Shown here: in pieces, positions 42,171-50,878 of the stretch
How the letters are laid out: each line of letters begins with the position of its first letter
Numbering within the stretch: position 1 is the stretch's first letter
Origin: Candidatus Nitrosopumilus sp.
GTDB taxonomy: Archaea > Thermoproteota > Nitrososphaeria > Nitrososphaerales > Nitrosopumilaceae
Direction of reading: 5' to 3'
Length of the DNA stretch: 64,000 bases
NCBI GenBank assembly: GCA_013215285.1
Contig: JABSRD010000008.1
Coordinates: 1 to 64,000 of the forward strand
Program-made: the position numbers and the translations under genes
Notes under the pieces: generated by a model
What the model saw: the letters and a program-made list of their open reading frames with translations, nothing else
Database searches by the model: none
Told to the model about the DNA's origin: nothing

Positions 42171-43826
42171 GAACAAGCGTTAAAACACATTACTCACTCA
42201 CAAAATCTGGAATTGAAATTAAGCATTATTAAAGATAAGTTATCATTATTACAAAAATTACAACTAGAAAACAAATTAAATTTTAAAATAAAAAAAAATC
42301 CTAAAAAACAAATTATCAAAAATGTAGAAAATGAAATAAAAATTCCCCAATTTATGACTCTGTCAAAATTAGATTGGGATACAAATGAAATTCATGCAGG
42401 AGTGATTAAGGATCCTACTGCAAAAGGAGGTTTAAGATACCAAGTCATTGAACCAGTCCTCTCACAACGGGATGAAAAAGCATTTGAAATTATTAAAAAA
42501 TTACTAATAACTGAGCTTTCAGTTTCATTAAACGAAATTAAATCAAAAAAAGATGCTGAACGTAGATTAAAAAAGAAAATAATATCGATGATAAAAAAAT
42601 ATAGATTAAAGATTCCTTCCAAAAATATTGAAAAAATTAATTATTTTGCAGTTCGTGATTTTGTATATCTTGGTAAAATAGAGCCATTAATGAAGGACCA
42701 TATGATAGAGGAGATTAGTTGTGATGGAACTAACATTCCGATATACATATGGCACAGAGAACATGAATCGATGCCAACAAATATCATCTTTGAAAAAGAT
42801 GTTGAATTAAACAACTTTGCAAGAAAAATGGCATACATTTGCGGAAAACATGTCTCAATGGCAGATCCTATTATTGATGCATCGCTTCCAAACGGAAGTA
42901 GAATCAATTTAACGCTAGGTCATGAAATTACCAAAAGAGGTAGTACATTTACTATTAGAAGATTCAGAGCAGACCCAATTACAATTATTGATTTAATAAA
43001 ATTTGGAACACTTTCAGTCGATATTGCAGTATACATGTGGTATTTGGTTGAAAAAAGAACAACCATGCTTATCGCAGGAGGCACTGCCAGTGGAAAAACA
43101 ACTGCACTTAATGCATTAGCCTCATTTATCAGACCAGGTCAAAAAGTAGTCAGTATAGAAGATACTCAGGAGTTAAATCTTCCTCATGAAAACTGGATTC
43201 CAGCTGTATCAAGACAAAATTTTACGGATACTCAAGTTGGTGAAATTACTCAGTTTGATCTTCTAAGAGCAGCTCTGAGACAAAGACCAGACATAATCAT
43301 TGTTGGGGAAACAAGAGGGAGAGAAGCATTCACATTATTTCAAGCAATGGCCACAGGTCACGGAGGATTCTCATCTATTCACGCGGATTCTGTTGATGCA
43401 ACACTTACAAGATTAACATCAACACCAATGGATGTTCCAAAAGCATTGATCTCAAATAGTTTGGATATTATCACTCTCCAATTAAAAATTAGAGTAGGGA
43501 ACAAATCAGTTAGAAGGGTCATTCAAGTTTCAGAAATTGATGGAATAGATGAAAATACAGGACAAATCAAAACACATGAAATTTTTAAATGGAATCCAAA
43601 AACAGATACTCATGACTACTTGGGAGACAGTGTAGTCTTTAAGAAAATCCAAGAAAGAGAAGGAGATACGGAAGAGCAAATTAATTATGAATTAACAAAA
43701 AGAAGACTAGCACTAGAATGGATGGTAAAAAATAACATTCGCAATCAGGTACAAGTCTCTGAAAATATAATGGACTATTATGCAAATCCTGAACGATTCT
43801 ACGAGCGAAAGAGGTTAGAGGTATAA
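42165..43826 (+). CDS. Type II/IV secretion-type ATPase (pilus assembly)
   Basis: A 553-residue hexameric assembly ATPase of the VirB11/PilT/ArlI family. Walker A reads AGGTASGKTTALNAL. The Asp box and Walker B region (VSIEDTQELNLPHEN, RPDIIIVGETRGRE) and the His box (ATGHGGFSSIHAD) are all intact. The N-terminal 150 residues are unusually helical and basic. It powers the pilus whose subunits are encoded divergently. Confidence 0.92.
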   Translation: MNEQALKHITHSQNLELKLSIIKDKLSLLQKLQLENKLNFKIKKNPKKQIIKNVENEIKIPQFMTLSKLDWDTNEIHAGVIKDPTAKGGLRYQVIEPVLSQRDEKAFEIIKKLLITELSVSLNEIKSKKDAERRLKKKIISMIKKYRLKIPSKNIEKINYFAVRDFVYLGKIEPLMKDHMIEEISCDGTNIPIYIWHREHESMPTNIIFEKDVELNNFARKMAYICGKHVSMADPIIDASLPNGSRINLTLGHEITKRGSTFTIRRFRADPITIIDLIKFGTLSVDIAVYMWYLVEKRTTMLIAGGTASGKTTALNALASFIRPGQKVVSIEDTQELNLPHENWIPAVSRQNFTDTQVGEITQFDLLRAALRQRPDIIIVGETRGREAFTLFQAMATGHGGFSSIHADSVDATLTRLTSTPMDVPKALISNSLDIITLQLKIRVGNKSVRRVIQVSEIDGIDENTGQIKTHEIFKWNPKTDTHDYLGDSVVFKKIQEREGDTEEQINYELTKRRLALEWMVKNNIRNQVQVSENIMDYYANPERFYERKRLEV

Positions 43827-43828
43827 TT

Positions 43829-44752
43829 ATGAAGTTAATTGGAACTAAACAAAAAATGAAAACAAAAGAAGAATCAGTTGGACAAATACATGTGTTTAGC
43901 TACAAACTGCTAAATGAACATGTTAAATTCATGCATCCAAAATTAAGATCCTTAGAAAAATCAATCAAGCAATCAATGATGCCAATTCCATTTGAGGTTT
44001 ACGTTTCAAGTATGATTTTCTTTAGCATGATTGCAGGAGTATGTGGTGTAATCATGGGAATTGTCGCATGGCAATTTATCAATATTCAGCCTGCAATTGT
44101 AGGATTTTTGCTTCCACTAATAACTGGATTAATGCTTTTTGGAATGACATTTGGCATATTACAAATTATTCCAGCATTTCGAGTAAAAAATAGATCTGCA
44201 AAGCTTTTGGAGGAAATACCACATTTTATTGGATACATGTCAACATTAGCAACTTGTGGCCTGACATTAGAAGGAATTTTCAAGGCAATTGCAAAAGAAG
44301 AAACAGAGGAAGACATTGTAAAGGATGCAAGATTCATTGTAAGAAATATAGATATTTTGGGAATGGATTTAATCAGCGCCATTAAGGATTTGATTCATAG
44401 AACACCAGTAGGGACATATTCAGAATTACTTGATGGTGCAATTATCACAGTTTCAACAGGGGGGGATCTTAAACAATACTTTAACGCAACTGCAAAAGTT
44501 CAACTGGAAGAAAAAAAGATGCTTTTGCAAAAGACTACCGAATCACTAGGAAGTGTTGCTGAAATTTATACAATATTACTAATCGTCTTTCCATTACTTG
44601 CAATAATCATGCTATCAATTATGGGGATAATGAGCCCAAGTCTTGGAGGATTTGATTTGTTGACGCTGATGAATATTCTAACTTTTGGCGTGATCCCACT
44701 TAGTGGAATATTGATGTTAATCATGATGGACACAATGGTTCCAAAGAGGTAA
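43829..44752 (+). CDS. Pilus platform membrane protein, TadC/FlaJ type (first)
   Basis: A 307-residue type II secretion F-domain protein. Four hydrophobic regions flank a cytoplasmic helical domain (EEIPHFIGYMSTLATCGLTLE ... YFNATAKVQLEEKKMLLQK). It sits 2 nt after the ATPase gene. It forms the inner-membrane platform together with the next gene. No lesion is seen. Confidence 0.88.
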   Translation: MKLIGTKQKMKTKEESVGQIHVFSYKLLNEHVKFMHPKLRSLEKSIKQSMMPIPFEVYVSSMIFFSMIAGVCGVIMGIVAWQFINIQPAIVGFLLPLITGLMLFGMTFGILQIIPAFRVKNRSAKLLEEIPHFIGYMSTLATCGLTLEGIFKAIAKEETEEDIVKDARFIVRNIDILGMDLISAIKDLIHRTPVGTYSELLDGAIITVSTGGDLKQYFNATAKVQLEEKKMLLQKTTESLGSVAEIYTILLIVFPLLAIIMLSIMGIMSPSLGGFDLLTLMNILTFGVIPLSGILMLIMMDTMVPKR

Positions 44753-44756
44753 AAAA

Positions 44757-45662
44757 ATGCAGAGAGTCAAAAGAAAACAAGAAAAAGAATTAGAACCAAC
44801 ACAATCAATATTAAAAAGGGAAATTGTAAAAACAGTCTCATTTTCTATTATTGCATCAATAGCTGTTCTTTCAATGAGTTTCTATTTTTCAGAATATTCT
44901 GAATCTGCAACAATTAGAGACGTAGGATTAATCTTTGGAATACTAGTTGGAATTGTACCATTGACTATACATCAATTAAAACAAGTCCAAAGAAGAGACA
45001 ACATAGATAGAAACATGCCTATGTTTTTGCTTGCATTATTAAGTTCAGTTCAAAGTGGAGCCAATTTGATAAAAGCAATAGAACAAGCCGCAGAAAGAAA
45101 TCTCGGCGCTTTGACTCCAGAATTAAAGAATCTCAAAGCCAACTTGAGTTGGGGAACTCCAATGGATGAAGCCTTTGAGAATTTTGCGGAGAGAACAGGA
45201 ACTAGAGTATCTAGACGTGTCACAGTATTATTAGAAATGGCAATGAAAATTGGAGGAGATGTAACTGAAAACCTGGAGATGATTCAAAAACATGTATCGG
45301 AGATGCAAAATATTGAGAAGGGTAGAAAATCAGCTCTTCAACCATACACATACACCATCTGGATTTCATTTGCAGTATTTTTAGCAGTTTCAGTTTTACT
45401 AACTACAAGCTTTTTTTCTGAAATGGAAAAAGTTCAGGAAGGATTGCTTGCCTCAGGTAGTGGAACTGATGGATTGTTTGGTTCTATGGCAAGCATGGAT
45501 ATTGGTGCAATGGAATCAGCATTATTTAACATGGCAATTATTGAAGCAGTTTTTGGAGGGCTGGCGGCAGGGAAAATTGGTTCCGGATCATATGTTGCAG
45601 GAACAAAACATGTTGTTGGAATGATAGTGATTGCAGTAATTGCATTCAATATTCTAATGTAA
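44757..45662 (+). CDS. Pilus platform membrane protein, TadC/FlaJ type (second)
   Basis: A 301-residue type II secretion F-domain protein like the preceding one (NMPMFLLALLSSVQSGANLIKA, EMAMKIGGDVTENLEMIQKHV), with four hydrophobic segments. Two separate F-domain proteins behind one ATPase are the Tad-like arrangement, as opposed to one fused FlaJ. It ends the operon. Confidence 0.88.
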   Translation: MQRVKRKQEKELEPTQSILKREIVKTVSFSIIASIAVLSMSFYFSEYSESATIRDVGLIFGILVGIVPLTIHQLKQVQRRDNIDRNMPMFLLALLSSVQSGANLIKAIEQAAERNLGALTPELKNLKANLSWGTPMDEAFENFAERTGTRVSRRVTVLLEMAMKIGGDVTENLEMIQKHVSEMQNIEKGRKSALQPYTYTIWISFAVFLAVSVLLTTSFFSEMEKVQEGLLASGSGTDGLFGSMASMDIGAMESALFNMAIIEAVFGGLAAGKIGSGSYVAGTKHVVGMIVIAVIAFNILM

Positions 45663-45840
45663 GTATCAATTTAGACATTTTTTAAAAAAATTGTATAAAA
45701 TGAACAAAAAATAGCGATAAATGATCATATTGGAATTGGGAATTTAGTCATTACAAAATATTACGGATTTTTCTGTTTGTAATTATACATACAAGCAGAT
45801 CCTTTTGTTCAAATCGATCCATCATTATTTACTGAAAAAC

Positions 45841-45933
45841 ATGTCATATGAGAAGAAACTGAGGAATAGTACGGAAATACTAAATGTAATCAAACAAAAT
45901 ATGCCTAGGATAAAGAGAATGGTGAAAAATTAA
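45841..45933 (+). CDS. 30-residue basic ORF coupled to a TrmB-type gene
   Basis: A short ORF (MSYEKKLRNSTEILNVIKQN, ending RIKRMVKN) whose TAA overlaps the next gene's ATG by one base (TAATG), a classical coupling arrangement. The peptide is basic and helical. It may be a leader peptide or a mini-regulator. The preceding gap 45663-45840 shows nothing I can name. Confidence 0.45.
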   Translation: MSYEKKLRNSTEILNVIKQNMPRIKRMVKN

Positions 45934-46778
45934 TGATGTCTTTTCATGATCAAATTAATGGCATAGCATCAGAACTAAAAGATATTTTAGGTCTTGATGA
46001 TTTAGAGACAAAAACGTATCTTAACTTATTAAGATCTGGCCCAATCACTGCAAGCGCACTTGCAAAAGAACTTGGAATTGATAGGGCAAGAATGTATAGA
46101 ACTGTAGATAAGCTTGCCAGTAGAAATATTATTTCAATAACATTATCTAGTCCCAAATTATGCATAGCAGTAGATCCTCATGAAGCATTGAAAATTGCAT
46201 TAGGAAAAAAAGAAGATGAAATTAACAAAATAAAAAAATCAGGTGAGGCAATAATTGATAAAATCAATAATGAAATTGCAATAAACCCAGTCAATACAGT
46301 TCCAACATTTAGAGTAGTTCAAGGACGTCAAAACATCTATGCAGATATTGCACAATTAATTGAAAATACAACAGATATCATCTACATCGCAACAACGTTA
46401 GAGGATGTTTCAAGAATGTATCATAGTACAATTCCAGAAAAAATTACCATGTGTGAAAAAAATGGTGGAGAAGTAAGACTAGTGGTAAATATGGATGATC
46501 CTAAATTAGCACCATTTGTTAAAAGATTTAATGCTACTGAAACAAGAATTTGTAAACTTCCATCAAAAGGAAGAATGGTTGTACAAAAAAATAAAAAAAT
46601 GATAATGTCGGATTCAGCTACATCTTTTCAACATTCAGGTTCTGATTCTGATTTTTCATTATGTACAAACTCAACTGAAATGGTAGACAATATCTTTACG
46701 TTGTGTTCATTCCTGTGGAAATCATCAAAACCGTTCAAAACTATTGATGTAAAAAATTTCGTTAGAAAAAATGGATAA
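45933..46778 (+). CDS. TrmB-type transcriptional regulator
   Basis: A 281-residue regulator. The N-terminal winged HTH (GLDDLETKTYLNLLRSGPITASALAKELGIDRARMYRTVDKL) is of the TrmB type. A long coiled helix follows, then a phospholipase-D-like effector fold (IYIATTLEDVSRMYH, NGGEVRLVVNMDDP). The ligand is unknown. It lies downstream of the pilus operon and upstream of a broken TrmB-like relative at 47952. Confidence 0.85.
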   Translation: MMSFHDQINGIASELKDILGLDDLETKTYLNLLRSGPITASALAKELGIDRARMYRTVDKLASRNIISITLSSPKLCIAVDPHEALKIALGKKEDEINKIKKSGEAIIDKINNEIAINPVNTVPTFRVVQGRQNIYADIAQLIENTTDIIYIATTLEDVSRMYHSTIPEKITMCEKNGGEVRLVVNMDDPKLAPFVKRFNATETRICKLPSKGRMVVQKNKKMIMSDSATSFQHSGSDSDFSLCTNSTEMVDNIFTLCSFLWKSSKPFKTIDVKNFVRKNG

Positions 46779-47168
46779 AAAAAGTAAGAGTACATAAAAC
46801 AAGTTCATAAATTTTTGAGGCTAAAAATTTGAAATCATTAAAAAATACTTATTTCTAAACTTGAAATTGGTAGTAGGAATAAGATAAAATAGATTAAGAG
46901 AACTCTCATGTGAGAACAAGTCACCCATATGCGAGCGTATTTTAAAAATGATGGTAACTGAGTAGTCAAACATTTTCTTTAATAATGAATTATAATTATT
47001 TAAAATCTTGATCAAGCAGTATTAAATCAATTATAATACATTACAATGTAGTCATTTGTACAGTGTTGTTAGTATTGAAAATAACATACTAATCAATATC
47101 ATAAAAAATACTAATAATAAATCAGTTAAAATGAATATTCTTAGAAAATTGGAGATCGATACTTGATC
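46779..47168. other. Intergenic region without recognised genes
   Basis: Very AT-rich. Apart from short dyads such as TCTCATGTGAGA near 46908, I see no ORF worth reporting, no tRNA-like fold and no long repeat. It presumably holds the promoter of the RHH-type gene. Confidence 0.6.
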
Positions 47169-47708
47169 ATGCAAGAAAAACAAATATTGAAAAAAACTGA
47201 TAATGTTTCAATAAGAATAGATGCAGATCTAAGTAATAGACTTCATGAAAAATGTATAGAACAAAAAATCAATCTTAACACACTCATCAATCATCTTTTA
47301 GAAAAACAAGTTAATTGGTACGAATTAACTACAGAAATGGGATGGGTTTCAATGTTTAGATCAACATTTAAAGAATTATCAGACTCAGTTTCAAAAGAAA
47401 CAATTGAAAATATTGCAAAAACAACAGGCAGTATTGACTTGAAAAATTCACTGAATTATCTATACGGGTACATTGACTTAGATTCAATTTTAGATTTATT
47501 TAAAAAAAGATGTCAAAATATGAATATTCAATATAGAGAAATAACAGTAAACAGTAGAAATAAAATAATTGTTCGACATGATTTAGGAAAAAATTGGCCA
47601 TTTTTTATACTAGTTCAGATGAATGAAGTTCTCAACGAAGTAGGGTATAAAATAATAAATGATGAATACAATAAACAAGGGTTTACTTTTGAAATCATCA
47701 AAATTTAG
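47169..47708 (+). CDS. Ribbon-helix-helix protein with a C-terminal domain
   Basis: A 179-residue protein. The N-terminal segment (NVSIRIDADLSNRLHEKCIE, then INLNTLINHLLEKQV) is a ribbon-helix-helix DNA-binding motif. The C-terminal 130 residues are alpha-beta and unrecognised, and end with a basic strand pair (IVRHDLGKNWPFFILVQMNE). I start at the ATG rather than the TTG two codons upstream. The target is unknown. Confidence 0.7.
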   Translation: MQEKQILKKTDNVSIRIDADLSNRLHEKCIEQKINLNTLINHLLEKQVNWYELTTEMGWVSMFRSTFKELSDSVSKETIENIAKTTGSIDLKNSLNYLYGYIDLDSILDLFKKRCQNMNIQYREITVNSRNKIIVRHDLGKNWPFFILVQMNEVLNEVGYKIINDEYNKQGFTFEIIKI

Positions 47709-47951
47709 TTGTGTTATCAAAACTATTCCTTGCAGAAACAAATTACTGCCATAGATGTTTTTTCATTGGCATCAATTCTGACTAGGATATTTTTATTAAG
47801 AAATAGATTGACAGGGAGCGATAAACAATGAATCTATAATGAACAAAAAAATAGGCATGAAATTCATAGAAATTTAAAAAAAATCAATTGTACTCACATG
47901 TATACATTTGAACGATCAGGCTTTTAAGATAAATTACAATCATTACCATTA

Positions 47952-48790
47952 ATGGGAATTACAACAAACATAATGCAGTTAGGATTATTTCCAGTAGATA
48001 AAACAAATTAGGAGGAAATTGAAGAGGCACTCGTAATTTTTGGGCTAACTCATAACCAAAGCAAAGTATTTTTCTATTTAGGAAAAATGGGTTCAAAAAC
48101 TGCATCAGAGATTTCTAAAGCAGTAAAGGTCACAAGAAGTGAGACATATCATTTACTTACAACTTTGCAAAACAAAGGTATTGTAGAAGCATCGTTTCAA
48201 CATCCAATTAAATTTTCAGCCCTTTCAATTAAAAAAGCTATATCTGTTTTGATTAATACTGAAACAGAGAGATTAAACAAACTCAAAAAATCAGGTCCAG
48301 AATTAGAAAAAATTTGGGAGAGAATTCCAGGAATTGCAAAAAACATCGATGATGTTAAAGAAGAAAAATTTAAAGTGTTACAAGGTGGTAATCAAGTAAA
48401 TAGTAAAATTTTTGATATGATTTTAAACGCTAAAAAAGAATGTAAAATTTTTGGTTCTGAAAAAGATTTTATAAAATTTTATCATGCAAATTTTCTTGAT
48501 GCATTAGAAGAACGAAAAATAAATTATAAACTTTTGACACCAGTATCTGAAAGAACAAAATATATCTTTAAAAATATTGATAAATTAAAAATCTTTGTTC
48601 AACGATAAAAGAAAATCTTTGTTTTTTGATTAAAGATGAAGATGAGGTATTATTATTTATTAAAAATGAAGGAAATAATAAAGAGATGAGTGCAATGTGG
48701 ACAAATTCTGAAACCATAATTTATTCTAAAGAATTATTGTTTAACAGCATATGGGCAAAGGCAAAACCAATTGAAAAAGATTTTAAATAA
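47952..48790 (+). pseudogene. TrmB-type regulator with internal TAG and a -1 frameshift
   Basis: An ATG-started frame reads MGITTNIMQLGLFPVDKTN, meets TAG at 48009-48011 and then continues in the same frame as the HTH (EEIEEALVIFGLTHNQSKVF, LGKMGSKTASEIS). It runs to TAA at 48606-48608. The remaining C-terminus (ENLCFLIKDEDEVLLFIKNE ... AMWTNSETIIYSKELLFNS) continues in another frame to 48788-48790 after a one-base deletion near 48600. With two lesions it is probably dead. The intact relative is at 45933. Confidence 0.75.
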
Positions 48791-48887
48791 AATATAATTA
48801 TAAGTATAATATAAAAATCGAAGATAAATTTAGTACCAAAATAACAAATGAGGAGATTCATTTCAAAGTGAATAAAATAATTATTTA

Positions 48888-49288
48888 TTAAACTAAGGAT
48901 TCATCAGTTACCTCTATTGGTTTTCTGCCCATAAATCCAGAATCTTTTTCATGCCAAAATTTTATTTCAGTTTCACCATGTTTCCAGCACAACCAAACTT
49001 CTTCATCAAATCTCTTTGAAGGAAAGTCAAGTAATCCTGTTCTATGCTTTTGACTACAACCCCAGTATTTTCTAAGATTTCAACAGATTCATAAAATTTA
49101 GTCATTGCCGAATTCAGATTTTGTTTTAGATTTACATATTCTTCAAAAGAATTTGTAGTAGAGAGGCTCATTTGCATCTCTTTTTCCAGTTTTGATATGT
49201 CATTTCGTTTTGCCAAAGCATTTTCAAATTTTTTTATCACATCAGGCAGTGCTAAATTTGCCTCATTTGTGGTAAAAAACGAAAACAT
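48888..49288 (-). pseudogene. DUF2203-type protein gene with a one-base deletion
   Basis: The first frame (MFSFFTTNEANLALPDVIKKF ... VEILENTGVVVKSIE) is the start of the DUF2203 family. It loses the right frame near 49037-49045 and stops at 48962. The expected end (GLLDFPSKRFDEEVWLCWKHG, EIKFWHEKDSGFMGRKPIE) reads on in another frame to TAA 48888-48890. Adding one base between the GAA and CAG codons joins the parts. The family is conserved but has no known function. Confidence 0.75.
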
Positions 49289-49359
49289 GGATTAACTCAG
49301 AAAACATGGATTAAAAATCTTAGGCACAAATTTATTAAGAATTATCGTAAATCATCAAT

Positions 49360-49638
49360 ATGACTGAAGAACAATTAGAGGAAATAATTCTTCAAACCAT
49401 TAATGGTGCAGTTGCAACAATTCCATCATATTTAGAAGAAATTATTGAAAATAAAGATGTGCTAAAGGTAGAAAATCCTAAAGAATTTGTATATGGAATA
49501 GTAATGGGGATGGCACTTGGAATGAGTGGTGCAATTCTTAGTGCACAAAAAGAGATGCCAACTAAAGAAGACCAAATCAAAATTAGAGATATTGTGTATA
49601 AACACATTCCAGAAATAAGAGAACGGATTTTCAGTTGA
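49360..49638 (+). CDS. Protein of unknown function
   Basis: A 92-residue protein with an acidic N-terminal helix and a Gly/Met-rich hydrophobic middle (VYGIVMGMALGMSGAILSAQ) that could be a membrane-associated or buried helix. The family is unknown. Its stop TGA overlaps the TTG start of the next gene (TTGA), so the two are coupled. Confidence 0.65.
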   Translation: MTEEQLEEIILQTINGAVATIPSYLEEIIENKDVLKVENPKEFVYGIVMGMALGMSGAILSAQKEMPTKEDQIKIRDIVYKHIPEIRERIFS

Positions 49639-50033
49639 TTAAATTTGATCAAAATGAAAAAGATTTTCTAAAATCGTCAGAAGCCGCAAGGATATCTACA
49701 TCTCATGACGACATTCCACATGTGAAGCCAGTATCTTTCTTGTATGAAAATAATTCAATCATCATTGCTACAGATTATAAAACAAGAACACTTTCCAATA
49801 TAAAATCAAATCCCAACACAAGTATTGTAATTGATATTTACAAACCAGGAGATCACAAGGCAATTTGCATACAAGGAAAATCAGAAATTATTGAAAATGG
49901 AGCAGAATTTAAGAAATTTTATGATATTTTTTATAAAAAATTTGAATGGGTAAGAAAAAACCCATGGAATGAAAACGAAGCACCGTTTCTAAAAATTAGA
50001 CCAACAAATAAAATAAGTTGGGGGATAAAATAA
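49635..50033 (+). CDS. Pyridoxamine 5'-phosphate oxidase-like (FMN-binding split barrel) protein
   Basis: A 132-residue split-barrel protein. The PPOX pattern is seen in ARISTSHDDIPHVKPVSFLYEN, YKTRTLSNIKSNPNTSIVI and the final strand FLKIRPTNKISWGIK. The family binds FMN or F420/heme and includes redox enzymes of unknown substrate. The start is TTG, overlapping the preceding stop. Confidence 0.8.
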   Translation: MIKFDQNEKDFLKSSEAARISTSHDDIPHVKPVSFLYENNSIIIATDYKTRTLSNIKSNPNTSIVIDIYKPGDHKAICIQGKSEIIENGAEFKKFYDIFYKKFEWVRKNPWNENEAPFLKIRPTNKISWGIK

Positions 50034-50043
50034 GTAAATTAAA

Positions 50044-50610
50044 TTAAGTTGTGTCTTTTTCTTCTTTTCCAACTAATAATTTCATGATATTGTCGCCAGT
50101 AACAATACCAAGAATTTTTTTGTAATCATCTACTACAGGTATTACATCAAAGGGATGTGAATTCATTTTTTGAATTACAGTAAAGATTTGCTCATCTGAT
50201 GTAACGGTGTGGTATTTTTTATACATTATATCTTTGATTTTAATTACAGAGTGATTCTTCTTGTGAATTTTTTTAATTTCTTTTTGTGAAATTAAGCCTA
50301 CAGGGTTTTTATCATCATAAACTATGAAAACAGATTTTGAATTTATTTCATGTGAGTTTAAAAATTCTTCCAAGCTAGTTTCAGGGGATGTTTTTAAAAA
50401 TTCTTCATCCATAACTTGATGTGCAGTGTAATCGGATACAACTCTACGGAAAAATCCAGGTAGTAACCCTAGTTCTAGAGTTCCAACTTTTACTTGAACT
50501 ATTTTTTTCAGTTTACGTTGTAACTCAACGCTGGATATTACCATGGTAATCAAAGTTCCAAAAACCAAAATAAAATACACAACATTTTTTGTAGTTATAA
50601 AATCATGCAA
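50044..50610 (-). CDS. Membrane-anchored CBS-domain protein
   Basis: An N-terminal hydrophobic helix (VVYFILVFGTLITMVISSV) is followed by a basic linker and two CBS repeats (VFIVYDDKNPVGLISQKEI and DVIPVVDDYKKILGIVTGD). CBS pairs bind adenosyl ligands. The protein may be the C-terminal remnant of a longer membrane protease or channel. Start is uncertain (TTG at 50610, or a GTG about 10 codons in). Confidence 0.75.
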   Translation of the reverse strand: MHDFITTKNVVYFILVFGTLITMVISSVELQRKLKKIVQVKVGTLELGLLPGFFRRVVSDYTAHQVMDEEFLKTSPETSLEEFLNSHEINSKSVFIVYDDKNPVGLISQKEIKKIHKKNHSVIKIKDIMYKKYHTVTSDEQIFTVIQKMNSHPFDVIPVVDDYKKILGIVTGDNIMKLLVGKEEKDTT

Positions 50611-50613
50611 ATC

Positions 50614-50874
50614 ATGGTACTGACCGAAAAAATTCTAGAAGATATTTTAAAATATTTAGAAAAATCAATCTGTAATTTAGCAAAAGAATCACTTGAAAAT
50701 CTTGAGATATAAGGAGGCGTACAAGGAATAGAAAATTTTCTTAAAAATTAATTTGACATAAGATTGGAAAATTTGTTAGTTGCAAAAAATAGTAGCATTC
50801 ACCATTTAGAATCAGGAATGAAAAATAAAGTGATTCAAAGAAAACAAGAAATCATCAGTAAAATTACTAAATAA
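50614..50874 (+). pseudogene. Short ORF with two in-frame ochre stops
   Basis: One frame runs ATG 50614 to TAA 50872-50874 (87 codons) but is interrupted by TAA at 50710-50712 and 50749-50751. The codons between and after them look coding (MVLTEKILEDILKYLEKSIC, GGVQGIENFLKN, RLENLLVAKNSSIHHLESG). No frameshift is needed. It is either a decayed small helical gene or a 32-codon ORF followed by noise. The product is unknown. Confidence 0.45.
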
Positions 50875-50878
50875 GAAA

